The notes under the pieces were generated by a model. The model searched no databases and was not told where the DNA came from. It worked only from the letters and a program-made list of their open reading frames with translations. Positions 44,680 through 52,764 of a DNA stretch of 64,000 nt are shown here, piece by piece. Location: NCBI RefSeq assembly GCF_003626975.1, contig NZ_CP032616.1, positions 4,998,001 through 5,062,000 on the forward strand. The letters run 5' to 3'. A program made the position numbers and the translations under genes. Positions within the stretch are counted from its first letter, which is position 1, and every line of letters starts with the position of its first letter. This DNA is from Pseudomonas sp. DY-1. Lineage in GTDB: Bacteria > Pseudomonadota > Gammaproteobacteria > Pseudomonadales > Pseudomonadaceae.

Positions 44680-45077
44680 ACAAGAACAGACTTGCCCTGT
44701 GGTTGCTCGGGTTCGGCCTGGTCGGATCGGTCCAGGCTACCGAGCTGGTGTACACCCCGGTCAACCCCGCGTTCGGCGGCAACCCGCTCAATGGCACCTG
44801 GCTGTTGAACAACGCCCAGGCGCAGAACGATCACGATGACCCGGACTCCCGCTCCACGGCGACCCGGCAGAGTGCCCTGGAACGGTTCACCAGCACCCTG
44901 GAATCGCGCCTGCTGTCGCAGTTGCTGACCAATATCGAGGAGGGCAATACCGGCAGCCTCACCACCGAGTCCTTCATCATCAACATGATCGACGATGGTG
45001 GTCAGCTGACCATCGAAATCACCGATCGCGCCACCGGCGAAGTTTCGGAAGTCGTCGTCAACGGCCTGCTCCCCTAA
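44676..45077 (+). CDS. csgF: curli assembly protein CsgF
   Basis: This 133-residue exported protein has a signal peptide (about 1-21), then the hallmark N-terminus TELVYTPVNPAFGGNPLNGT, the part that plugs into the CsgG pore. The helical middle (ALERFTSTLESRLLSQLLTN) and C-terminal strands (GGQLTIEITDRATGEVSEV) complete the CsgF fold. It couples CsgG to CsgB at the cell surface. ATGA overlap with csgE. Confidence 0.95.
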   Translation: MNKNRLALWLLGFGLVGSVQATELVYTPVNPAFGGNPLNGTWLLNNAQAQNDHDDPDSRSTATRQSALERFTSTLESRLLSQLLTNIEEGNTGSLTTESFIINMIDDGGQLTIEITDRATGEVSEVVVNGLLP

Positions 45078-45104
45078 TCCAGGCATCGACAGGAAGCCAC
45101 GACC

Positions 45105-45950
45105 ATGAACAGAGTGCTGATGCTGGTCCTGCTGCTCGCCACCCTGCAAGGCTGCGGCCTTCGCCAGCCGATGTCGGCCGATACCGAAGGCCAGACGCCA
45201 ACGCTGACCCCGCGCGCCTCGACCTATTACGACCTGCTGAACCTGCCACGACCCAAGGGCCGGCTGGTGGCGGCCGTGTACGGCTTCCGCGACCAGACCG
45301 GACAGTACAAGCCGACCCCGGCCAGTTCCTTCTCCACCAGCGTCACCCAGGGCGCCGCCAGCATGCTGGTTGATGCGCTGCAGGCCAGCGGCTGGTTCAT
45401 GGTGCTGGAACGCGAGGGGCTGCAGAACGTGCTGACCGAACGCAAGATCATCCGTGCCTCGCAGAACAAACCCAATACGCCGGCGAACATCCAGACCCAG
45501 CTGCCGCCGTTGCAGGCCGCCAATCTGTTGCTGGAGGGCGGCATCATCGCCTACGACACCAACGTGCGCAGCGGCGGCGAAGGCGCCCGTTACCTTGGCA
45601 TCGGCGCTTCCCACGAGTACCGGGTCGACCAGGTCTCGGTGAATCTGCGCGCGGTGGACGTGCGCAGCGGCACGGTTCTGGCCAACGTGATGACCACCAA
45701 GACCATCTACTCGGTGGGTCAGAGCGCCAGCGTGTTCAAGTTCATCGAGTTCAAGGAACTGCTGGAGGCCGAGGCCGGTTACACCACCAACGAACCGGCA
45801 CAGCTGTGCGTGCTGTCAGCTATCGAATCCGCCGTGGCCCACCTCATTGCCCAGGGCGTGGAACGCCGGCTGTGGTCGGCGGCCGGGGACCAGCCGGTGG
45901 AACAGACCTCGCTGAAAAAGTACATGGGGGCGCAGGTCTCCATCCACTGA
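45105..45950 (+). CDS. csgG: curli secretion channel lipoprotein CsgG
   Basis: This 281-residue outer-membrane lipoprotein has a lipobox (LATLQGC). The CsgG fold is visible in LVAAVYGFRDQTGQYKPTPA, SSFSTSVTQGAASMLVDALQ, GWFMVLEREGLQNVLTERKI and EGGIIAYDTNVRSGGEGARY. The VRSGG..ARYLGIG segment belongs to a membrane hairpin. Nine copies form the curlin export pore. Last gene of the long operon, 27 bases after csgF. No csgD is nearby; control appears to be through sigma-54. Confidence 0.95.
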   Translation: MNRVLMLVLLLATLQGCGLRQPMSADTEGQTPTLTPRASTYYDLLNLPRPKGRLVAAVYGFRDQTGQYKPTPASSFSTSVTQGAASMLVDALQASGWFMVLEREGLQNVLTERKIIRASQNKPNTPANIQTQLPPLQAANLLLEGGIIAYDTNVRSGGEGARYLGIGASHEYRVDQVSVNLRAVDVRSGTVLANVMTTKTIYSVGQSASVFKFIEFKELLEAEAGYTTNEPAQLCVLSAIESAVAHLIAQGVERRLWSAAGDQPVEQTSLKKYMGAQVSIH

Positions 45951-46027
45951 CCCTCCGTCGCCATGGCGGAACCCGCTCCCGCGTTCGGGTGGTCAACCTT
46001 GTGTGACTACCCAGCGGGGAGCCCGCC

Positions 46028-46336
46028 ATGACCACGCCGATTACCCGTAACACCGCCATGCGCCTGGCCAGCGAAGCCTTCGTACCCTACGGCTGCAAGG
46101 TAAGAAGCCACGAAGCGGACGACAGCTTCAGCCTCACCGTCCACGACCTGCAGGGCCAGGTAGTACTGTCCATCGAGAACATCCAGAGCACGCAGTACGC
46201 CAACCCGTTGCGGCTGGCCGGGGTGATCGGGCAGGCCCGCGCCGACCTGCAGCGCCAGGGGCGCAACCTGGACCCTTGGGCCATGCCCTTCATTCCTGAT
46301 CCGGAAGTATTGCCCGAAGCACCGCCGGTCTATTGA
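46028..46336 (+). CDS. small protein, DUF1652-like
   Basis: This 102-residue cytoplasmic protein sits behind a good GGGGAG. The middle (EAFVPYGCKVRS, DDSFSLTVHDLQGQVVLSIE, LAGVIGQARADLQRQ) resembles the Pseudomonas DUF1652 pattern of a GF.P..C start, a beta pair and a closing helix, but the match is from memory. No function can be assigned. It lies 78 bases after csgG on the same strand and may be part of the read-through transcript. Confidence 0.55.
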   Translation: MTTPITRNTAMRLASEAFVPYGCKVRSHEADDSFSLTVHDLQGQVVLSIENIQSTQYANPLRLAGVIGQARADLQRQGRNLDPWAMPFIPDPEVLPEAPPVY

Positions 46337-46375
46337 TGCCAGTGGATCTGGTGCGAGGGGCGGCTGCGCAGCCCT

Positions 46376-46400
46376 TCGCGAATGAATTCGCTCCCACTAG
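46376..46400. repeat. REP half-element
   Basis: CGCGAATGAATTCGCTCCCA, one of a pair between convergent genes. Confidence 0.8.
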
Positions 46401-46437
46401 ATGACCGGTGGGGCTCGATGGGCAGGTCTGTGTCCTG

Positions 46438-46462
46438 CTTGGCGAATGAATTCGCCCCCACA
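46438..46462. repeat. REP half-element
   Basis: TTGGCGAATGAATTCGCCCC, same orientation as the copy 62 bases before it. Confidence 0.8.
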
Positions 46463-46494
46463 GGTAAAGCCATAGTCCCGGTTGGCGGGCCGCC

Positions 46495-46812
46495 CTAAAG
46501 CACGGCCCACTCCGCCTGAGCTTCCTGCTCCACGCCTTCTACCCACCATCTGAGCTGCGCTTCGACTTGCGTTCCCGGCGCAAGCTGGAGGGTGTTGGTT
46601 ACCGGGCAGGTTTGGTCGGCCACACCGCTCTGGCGCGACCGGCTGCGGCCGGCGGGGCCTTGGGCGGTGACCTGGAGTTCGTAGCGGATGGCGGGCGTGG
46701 GGTTGGCGAAGCACAGGCGCACTTCGGCCTGGCCGGGGGCCAGAGGGTGCAACTGGAGGCTGGCGCTGGCCAGCAGGGCGGCGAGGAGCATGGGGAAAAG
46801 ACCGCCGCCCAC
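46495..46812 (-). CDS. CsgC/CsgH-like curli chaperone
   Basis: This 105-residue exported protein reads from a GTG; an ATG seven codons later also gives a signal-like start. The mature part is all beta and matches the plan of the small Ig-like CsgC/CsgH proteins: EVRLCFANPTPAIRYELQVT, GPAGRSRSRQSG, TNTLQLAPGTQVEAQLRWW. Two Cys could pair. In known systems CsgC/CsgH keep curlin from polymerising in the periplasm. Lying 23 bases after csgA on the same strand, it fits this role well. Similarity is structural rather than close. Confidence 0.65.
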   Translation of the reverse strand: MGGGLFPMLLAALLASASLQLHPLAPGQAEVRLCFANPTPAIRYELQVTAQGPAGRSRSRQSGVADQTCPVTNTLQLAPGTQVEAQLRWWVEGVEQEAQAEWAVL

Positions 46813-46835
46813 GAAGGGGCGGCGGCATCGGGGGA

Positions 46836-48218
46836 CTACTGCTGGACGACGATGGCGCTGTTGCCGGTGCCGTTCTGGTCGATAACGGAGTTCTGGTTGA
46901 AGTTGCTCTGGGTGACCAGGGCCTGGTTGTCCCAGCCCACCTGGGTGACGACGGATACGTTGTTCATGTCGGCCTGGGTGATGATGGCGCTGTTGCCGCC
47001 ACCGGCGCTTTGGAAGATCTGGCTCAGGTTGTCGCTGCCGGACTGGTCGACTTCGACACTGTTGCCGATACCTTCGCTGGAGCCTTCTGCCAGGTTGCCG
47101 CCTTCACGCTGGGCGACCACCAGGGTGTTGTCGTCGCCAGTCTGGTCGAAGTACAGCTCGTTGAAGTTGCCTTCCTGGGTGAAGTTGGCGGTGTTGCCGT
47201 TGCCGTTCTGGCTCAGCTCCACGGTCTGGTCGCTGCCGAACTGGCCGCCCTCCTGGGCGCCTTGCCAGTTACTGGCGTAGACATTGTTGTCGTTGCCATT
47301 CTGGTCGACCGTCAGGTTGAGGTTCGTGCCTTCCTGGTAGGTCAGGCTGAGGTTGCTGTTGCCGGTCTGGGTGACGGTGCTGGTGGAGTCGGTGGATTCG
47401 TACTGGTCGGCCCAGGCAGCGTTGGCGTCGCCGGTCTGGGTCATGGTGGCCACGTTGCCCGAGCCGAAGCTCTGGTCGACGACCACTTCATTGAGGGCGC
47501 CGCCGCCCTGGTCGATGGTGGCCACGCTGTTGTCCTGTTCGGTCTGCCAGATTTCGGCGTAGCCGGTCTCGCCGCTCTGGAAGATCACGGCCTGGTTATC
47601 GTTGCTGGGACCGGTCTGATCGACGTAGCCCTCGTTATCGCTGCCCGATTGCTGGATATCGATACGGCTGCCGGTCTGGTCCACTTGCCAGGTGCCAGCC
47701 TGGTTATGGGTGCCGCTCTGGTTGATGGTGGTCGTATTGTTCGTGCCGAATGTCTGCTCGGCATCGGCGATGTTTCGCTGGTCGACCTGGGTAATGTTGA
47801 CCGTGCTGGCTATCTGGCTGTCCTGGAAGCTGAACGCGTCGTTCTCGCTGCCATTCTGAGTCACGTTGGCCTGGCTGTTCTCGTTGAACCATTGCTCGCT
47901 GTGGGCGAGGTTCCATTCACCGCTCTGGGTGTGGGTGACCTGGCTTTCGGTTTCCGTGTTCTGCACCGCGGTGGAGGCGTTGTACTCGCCGTCCTGGGTC
48001 TGGGAGACGGTACCGGTTCCGTCTGCCTGGTTGGCGTAGGCATTGTTGCCATCGCCGGTCTGGAGCTGGGTAGCGGTGCTGGAGGGCGCGGCGGCCTGCT
48101 GCACTTCGGCGATGTTCTCCAGGCCACTCTGGGTCTGGGTCGATTGGCTGTCGTCGGCGAAGGCCTGGATGCTGACCAGGGCCAGGATAGCTGCGGCGAG
48201 CGGTTTGTACTGGAACAT
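46836..48218 (-). CDS. csgA: CsgA-like major curlin, unusually long
   Basis: This 460-residue secreted amyloid subunit has a signal peptide (about 1-21, AFA/DD). It is composed almost entirely of about 20 curlin units of the form QxGxxNxAxxxQ (e.g. TQSGLENIAEVQQ, TQTGDANAAWADQ, SQNGNGNTANFTQ, TQVGWDNQALVTQ). E. coli CsgA has five. There is no Cys and little Lys/Arg, and it is rich in Gln, Asn and Asp. Export through CsgG and polymerisation on CsgB are expected. It is the fourth gene of the operon starting with the exported-protein pair. Confidence 0.93.
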   Translation of the reverse strand: MFQYKPLAAAILALVSIQAFADDSQSTQTQSGLENIAEVQQAAAPSSTATQLQTGDGNNAYANQADGTGTVSQTQDGEYNASTAVQNTETESQVTHTQSGEWNLAHSEQWFNENSQANVTQNGSENDAFSFQDSQIASTVNITQVDQRNIADAEQTFGTNNTTTINQSGTHNQAGTWQVDQTGSRIDIQQSGSDNEGYVDQTGPSNDNQAVIFQSGETGYAEIWQTEQDNSVATIDQGGGALNEVVVDQSFGSGNVATMTQTGDANAAWADQYESTDSTSTVTQTGNSNLSLTYQEGTNLNLTVDQNGNDNNVYASNWQGAQEGGQFGSDQTVELSQNGNGNTANFTQEGNFNELYFDQTGDDNTLVVAQREGGNLAEGSSEGIGNSVEVDQSGSDNLSQIFQSAGGGNSAIITQADMNNVSVVTQVGWDNQALVTQSNFNQNSVIDQNGTGNSAIVVQQ

Positions 48219-48271
48219 GGTGTTGCCTCCTGGGGACGGTCCCCGCGAGTCGTTGGATCGTGAGTGCGCCT

Positions 48272-48742
48272 TCAGTGCTGGATCACCTGCACGCTGAGGC
48301 CGTTTCCGTACTGGGTAACGCTGCTGTTCAGTCCGTCCCCGGACTGCACGATGGATGCGCTGTTGTCGGCACCGACCTGGCCGATCTCGGCCCGGTTGTT
48401 GGTGCCACTCTGGGAGATGTAGGCCTGGTTGCCCGTGCCCTGCTGGGAGATGGACGCCAGGTTCTGCACACCTTCCTGGAGGATGTAGGCCTCCTGGTCG
48501 CTGCCGTTCTGGATGATCTGTCCCAGCAACGAATGCCCGTCCTGCGTCAGCAACGCGACATTCGCGTCGCCCAGCTGGCGCACCAGGGCCTGTTGGTCCA
48601 GCGGGGCGCCTTGCGGGCTTGCGAGGTCGGTGTTGCCGCCGGCCAGGTCGAAGTTGTCCATCAGGTCCGCCGCCTGCGGCACGCCACTTCCGAGCCCGAG
48701 GACCAGGAGGAGGACGGTGCGCGACAGGACGGCGGCGTTCAT
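48272..48742 (-). CDS. csgB: CsgB-like curlin nucleator
   Basis: This 156-residue protein has a signal peptide (about 1-24), a 40-residue non-repeat start (DLMDNFDLAGGNTDLASPQG) and about five curlin units (IIQNGSDQEAYILQE, ISQQGTGNQAYISQS, IGQVGADNSASIVQS, VTQYGNGLSVQVIQH). Size and position before csgA are those of the minor, surface-held nucleator CsgB. It follows the 741-residue exported protein by ten bases, tying the curlins to that operon. Confidence 0.88.
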   Translation of the reverse strand: MNAAVLSRTVLLLVLGLGSGVPQAADLMDNFDLAGGNTDLASPQGAPLDQQALVRQLGDANVALLTQDGHSLLGQIIQNGSDQEAYILQEGVQNLASISQQGTGNQAYISQSGTNNRAEIGQVGADNSASIVQSGDGLNSSVTQYGNGLSVQVIQH

Positions 48743-48752
48743 GGCCAGCCTC

Positions 48753-50978
48753 CTAGCGGGGAACCAGGGTTACGGTGCGAACCGTGCCCTGAGAGGTGGT
48801 GATGGTGGCCGTCGGGCTCGCGGTGGGAACCGCGCCGGTGGTGGTCACCGACATCCGCCAGCGTCCGCTTGCCGGCACCACGACCGAGCCCAGGTCCAGC
48901 AGGCCGGTGGTGGTGGTCACCTGGACCCGCACACTGTTGCCGACGGTGACCGAGCTGGTGCCGTCCAGGGCCCAGGTCACCCGGTTGTTGGAGCGCAGGG
49001 TGAACTCGTTGGTGGCGACGGTGAAGTTCTCCGCAGCGGCCGGTGGCGGCGATACCTGCACGGTCACGTTCACCTGGGTGGAGAGGGCGCCGAAGGCGTC
49101 CCGGGCCTGGTAGGTGAAGGTGGCGGCGAAGGCAGCGGTGACATTGGCCGGCGGGGTGTAGGTGATGCTGGTGCCGTTGGTGCTCACCGTGCCCTGGCCG
49201 GCTGCCGGCTGGGTGAGGTTGACCACGGTCAGCGGCACGTTGCCTTCCGGATCGCTGTCGTTGGTCAGCACGTTCAGGGTCAGCGGTACGCCGAGTGTCG
49301 CGCCGGTATCGGCGGTGGCCACAGGCGGCTGGTTGGGGCTGACACTGACCGTAACGGTCGCCGGAGCCGACGCCGCGCCGCGTACGTCCTGGGCGCGGTA
49401 GGTGAAGGTCGCGGTGAGCGGACTGTTGACCACCGGCGGCGGCGTGTAGATCACGCTGGTGCTGCCGTTCAGGGCCACGGTGCCTAGGCCGGGGGCGGGC
49501 TGGTTCAGATCGGTGATGCTGAGCGGGACGTCGCCGTCGGCATCACTGTCGTTGACCAGCACGGCGATGGTCACCGGTACGCCGAAGCTGGTGCTGGCGC
49601 CGTCGCTGAGCGCCACCGGCGGCTGGTTGGGCACTTCTTCCGGTGCGCTGCCGACCACCACCACAGGCTCGGTATCGGCACCGCCAGCGGCGGACTTGAC
49701 CGTAACCACAGCTGGCGGCTGAGCCAGGTCAGTGACCCGCAGGGACTGCAGGACGCCGGCCTTGGTCAGACGGCCGAAGCCCTGGGCGGCGAGGTCGGGA
49801 ATCTGCACCTCATCGCTGGAGCTGGCTTCGATGGTCAGCGAATTGTCGGCCCAGTTGTAGCGAGCGGTGCTGACTTTCACCACGTCCGTGACTTCCTTGG
49901 AAAGCGAAGTCGGTTTGGTGGCGCCCGACGGGTCGGTAGCGGTCACCACGACGAAGGGCGGCAGCACGCCCGGTGCCGGGTTGTGGGCGAAGAAGAAGCC
50001 GGCGCCGTCGTTGACCATGTCCGCCAGGCAGGCCGGGTTGGTACCGTCCTGGACCAGCTCCAGGGTTTCCCGGTAGCAGAAGTCGGCATCTTCCGGACCA
50101 TTGGCGAACACTTCCAGGCGCGTGCCCTGGTTGGTGCGCCGGTAGCTGGCCCGTTCGATTTCCACCGGGGTGGCGGCGCGGGAGTCGAACACCTTGCCGG
50201 AGACCGAGAACAGGTCGGTACGGATGGTCCCCGCCGGCCCGCTGATCTCGACGTAGTTGGTGTCGAAGGGGCTGCCCGTCACGGCCGAGGGGACGTTGGG
50301 GTCGCCGATGAACTGCTCTGCTTCGCCGGTTTCCGGATTGGTGCCCGGATAGGGGTAGCCAGGGCCTTTCAGGAAGGGGCCGACGTCGCCGGTGAGGGCA
50401 CCACTGAACACGCCCGGCGCGCCGATACCGATATCGCGGGTCATGTTGATGGCGCGACGGCCACCTCGTTCTGCGATATCAGCCGCGGTCACGTCGAAGA
50501 CATCCACGCCGTAGGGGTGGGTGACCGTGTATCTGCCCGGCGTGGGGATGGTGGCGCGGATGCGGATGCGCGCGAAGCTCTGCTGGTCGCCGACGCGCGG
50601 CACTTCCAGGGCAAAGGCGGCTTCGACGGCAGCGGTGTAGACCTCGAGACCGTAATTGCCCGCGTCCGGGATGCTGGCCTCGGCCATGAACCAGAACAGC
50701 TCGCTGGGCCAGTTGTTGGGGAAGACCATCGGCTGCAGGTCATCGAACTGGCCCGGTTCCGGCAGCAGGGTGCACATGTAGCCGCCGGTGGGGCTGAGGG
50801 CCTTGGATTGGCAGAGCTCCAGGCTCTGGCCGTCGCTGTCCTGGTACCACTGCGGGAAATAGCCGGTGGATGCGGTGTATGGGCCTGGGTGGACCGCCTC
50901 GAGGGCGGCCTCGGCCGTGTCGATGCCTTCGACAGCGAGACCCAGGGTTGTGAGAAGCAGGCAGGGCCACTTGTTCAT
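48753..50978 (-). CDS. exported protein, unfamiliar N-terminal domain plus Ig/cadherin-like repeats (right copy, long form)
   Basis: This 741-residue secreted protein (signal about 1-25) is the paralogue of the long protein at 14-16 kb: HPGPYTASTGYFPQWYQDSD, LCQSKALSPTGGYMCTLLPE, RIRIRATIPTPGRYTVTHPY, SAAGGADTEPVVVV. Two Ig/cadherin-like repeats follow (NQPPVALSDGASTSFG, NQPPVATADTGATLG; NDSDADGDVPLS and NDSDPEGNVPLT motifs), then a C-terminal beta domain. It lies ten bases before csgB in the same operon. This context suggests a role in anchoring or dressing the amyloid matrix. The function of the N-terminal domain is unknown. Confidence 0.75.
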   Translation of the reverse strand: MNKWPCLLLTTLGLAVEGIDTAEAALEAVHPGPYTASTGYFPQWYQDSDGQSLELCQSKALSPTGGYMCTLLPEPGQFDDLQPMVFPNNWPSELFWFMAEASIPDAGNYGLEVYTAAVEAAFALEVPRVGDQQSFARIRIRATIPTPGRYTVTHPYGVDVFDVTAADIAERGGRRAINMTRDIGIGAPGVFSGALTGDVGPFLKGPGYPYPGTNPETGEAEQFIGDPNVPSAVTGSPFDTNYVEISGPAGTIRTDLFSVSGKVFDSRAATPVEIERASYRRTNQGTRLEVFANGPEDADFCYRETLELVQDGTNPACLADMVNDGAGFFFAHNPAPGVLPPFVVVTATDPSGATKPTSLSKEVTDVVKVSTARYNWADNSLTIEASSSDEVQIPDLAAQGFGRLTKAGVLQSLRVTDLAQPPAVVTVKSAAGGADTEPVVVVGSAPEEVPNQPPVALSDGASTSFGVPVTIAVLVNDSDADGDVPLSITDLNQPAPGLGTVALNGSTSVIYTPPPVVNSPLTATFTYRAQDVRGAASAPATVTVSVSPNQPPVATADTGATLGVPLTLNVLTNDSDPEGNVPLTVVNLTQPAAGQGTVSTNGTSITYTPPANVTAAFAATFTYQARDAFGALSTQVNVTVQVSPPPAAAENFTVATNEFTLRSNNRVTWALDGTSSVTVGNSVRVQVTTTTGLLDLGSVVVPASGRWRMSVTTTGAVPTASPTATITTSQGTVRTVTLVPR

Positions 50979-51017
50979 GTTGCCTCCTGGCGCTTGAGCG
51001 CTCGGCTCTGGGTTCGC

Positions 51018-52379
51018 TTAGGGAAGAATGACCACTTCTTCGGTATCACTGCCGCCGCTGAGCGAGGTGACGGTCACCTTCGCGGGAGGTGTGGGGGTGA
51101 TGCCGGTGGTAAGCGACTTGGTGGCGCCGTCCCCGCTGAGCGTCCCGATGGCGGCGCCGCTACTGGTGGTGGCGGTGAGTTCCGGGGGCGAGGTTTCGTC
51201 GCTGCTGCTGGCTACCACTGTCAGTTCGCCGGAGTTCAGGTTGTATTCGGCGCGCTCGATCCGAACGAGATCGACCAGTGGGGCGCTCAGGGTGGTGGGC
51301 GTGCTCTCCGGAATGGCCACGCTGTTGTCGGCGTTGATCGTGACGCTGGCCGGCAGGGTCGGATTGCCGGTGGACTGGCCGTACCAGTTGCCGGTGGCGT
51401 TGGCTTCGGTCATGGCCACTGCGTCGCCGGCGCTGTCCTCGTAGTCGGCGGTGCCGGGGGGCGGCGGCGCCATCACGAAGACGTCCTGCTGGGCGCTGGC
51501 CCCGGCTTCACCTGCACTGCGCGAGTAGGTGGAGCGCTGGACGATCACCGGAGTCGGCCGGACCACCTCGGAGAGCTTTCCGGAGACGGCGAACAGGTTG
51601 GTGCGCAGGTCAATGCCGCCAGGGCCCTGGATGCGCACGTAGTTGGTGTTGAAAGGACTGCCGGTGACCGGCTCGTTCAGATTGGGGTCGCCGATGAAAC
51701 GCTCGGAAAGGGTGGTTTCCGGGTTCACCTCGGTATAGGGGCCGTTGACGCTGCGCAGGAACGGACCGATGTCGCCGCCCAGGGCGCCGTTGTAGGTCTT
51801 GGGTGCACCGATGCCGATGTCGCGGGTCATGTTGATGGCGCGGCCACCGTCGGCTCCGAACTCGGCCGCGGTGACTTCGAAGACCTCCACGCCATAGGGG
51901 TGGGTGATGGTGTAGGTACCGATGGTTGGGACATCCACCCGGATGCGGATGCGGGCGAAGCTGATCTGGTCGCCCTCGGCCGGAGTTTCCACCGCGAAGG
52001 CGGCCTCGATCGCCGAGCCCCAATCGAGGTTGATACCGCTGGCTGCGTCGGCGATGGCTGCGTCGGCGGTGAACCAGAAGGCTTCCGGCGGGAAGTTGGT
52101 GGGGAAGACCAGCGGCTGGGCATCGTCGTACACGCCAGGCTCTGGCAGCAGCGAGCACATGTAGCCGGGTGCTCCAGGTGCACCGGGAGCCCGCGAGCTC
52201 ACTGCCTTGGACAGGCAGAGGTCGAGCGTACGGCCGTGGGTGTCCTGGTACCAGGCAGCGAAGGAACCGATATCGGGGTTGTATGGGCCGGGGTCCACGT
52301 CGAACAGGGCGGCGGGAACCTGGTCTGCCGCGACGATCAGGAGGAACGAAGTGGTGGCCTTGGAGAGTGTGCGTTGCAT
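51018..52379 (-). CDS. exported protein of the same family without Ig repeats (right copy, short form)
   Basis: This 453-residue secreted protein is the paralogue of the short protein at 16.5-17.8 kb: VDPGPYNPDIGSFAAWYQDT, LCLSKAVSSR, YMCSLLPEPGVY, RIRIRVDVPTIGTYTITHPY, end GGSDTEEVVILP. The frame is open for 62 codons upstream. I start at MQRTLSKA because AGAGGAAAC precedes it, a signal peptide follows, and the longer version would run across the sigma-54 promoter. First gene of the five-gene operon that ends with the CsgC/H-like gene. Confidence 0.78.
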   Translation of the reverse strand: MQRTLSKATTSFLLIVAADQVPAALFDVDPGPYNPDIGSFAAWYQDTHGRTLDLCLSKAVSSRAPGAPGAPGYMCSLLPEPGVYDDAQPLVFPTNFPPEAFWFTADAAIADAASGINLDWGSAIEAAFAVETPAEGDQISFARIRIRVDVPTIGTYTITHPYGVEVFEVTAAEFGADGGRAINMTRDIGIGAPKTYNGALGGDIGPFLRSVNGPYTEVNPETTLSERFIGDPNLNEPVTGSPFNTNYVRIQGPGGIDLRTNLFAVSGKLSEVVRPTPVIVQRSTYSRSAGEAGASAQQDVFVMAPPPPGTADYEDSAGDAVAMTEANATGNWYGQSTGNPTLPASVTINADNSVAIPESTPTTLSAPLVDLVRIERAEYNLNSGELTVVASSSDETSPPELTATTSSGAAIGTLSGDGATKSLTTGITPTPPAKVTVTSLSGGSDTEEVVILP

Positions 52380-52450
52380 GAGCGTTTCCTCTTGCAATGT
52401 GGGCGCCTCCCTGCGGAATCGCGTCGTCACAGGCTGGCTGACCGGCCCTC

Positions 52451-52467
52451 CGCAACGACCGTGCCAG
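52451..52467 (-). promoter_or_regulatory. sigma-54 promoter of the exported-protein/curlin operon
   Basis: On the minus strand CTGGCACGGTCGTTGCG, matching the consensus at every position but the last, 72 bases before the start codon. The best sigma-54 promoter in the window. Confidence 0.9.
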
Positions 52468-52549
52468 TGTTTCGAGATCGCCTCGCAAAGCCGCGCCGTA
52501 CAGGGCTCACGGCCGTCGCCGAAATAAACGCCGAGCAGGCCGCCGAGGT

Positions 52550-52672
52550 GGGGGAGGCCCCCCACAACTGGGTGAATTTGGGGGTGGTGGGGGAGTGGGG
52601 AAAAGCCGGGGAATGGCTGGGTTAATTCTGGGGAAACCGCATGGGGCGCGGCTTTCAGGCGCTATGGGGGAA
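52550..52672. promoter_or_regulatory. cluster of GGGGAA half-sites, candidate activator region
   Basis: GGGGAA occurs at about 52597, 52608, 52630 and 52667, with GGGGGAGGCCCCCC near 52550, all 80-200 bases upstream of the curlin-operon promoter. It resembles the G-rich sites before the other sigma-54 promoters, but here as repeated direct half-sites. Confidence 0.45.
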
Positions 52673-52764
52673 ACCGGCCTGGTTTATGCACCGGTACAAG
52701 TGTCCAAGGCCGCCCGGTTGGCACGACGGGCCGAACCCATCACGCAACGCATAGGAAGGCTTCC

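Noticed and set aside
46836..48218. Regular tandem pattern that might be taken for a CRISPR-like or other DNA repeat array.
   Set aside because: The period is that of the curlin protein repeats; the DNA units are not identical and there are no unique spacers.
52380..52565. 62-codon N-terminal extension of the 453-residue exported protein.
   Set aside because: It would cover the sigma-54 promoter and place a signal peptide in the interior of the protein.
49983..52625. 880-codon frame on the plus strand opposite the exported-protein genes.
   Set aside because: It runs across two genes and their promoter on the other strand and is Gly/Ala/Val/His-rich without any domain, which is a GC-driven shadow. 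The same holds for the long frames opposite 14235-16439 and 59509-62040.
52719..52736. TTGGCACGACGGGCCGAA before the right kinase gene, again a good -24 element.
   Set aside because: The -12 GC is missing at the right distance. It is noted only because both kinase genes have such a half element.
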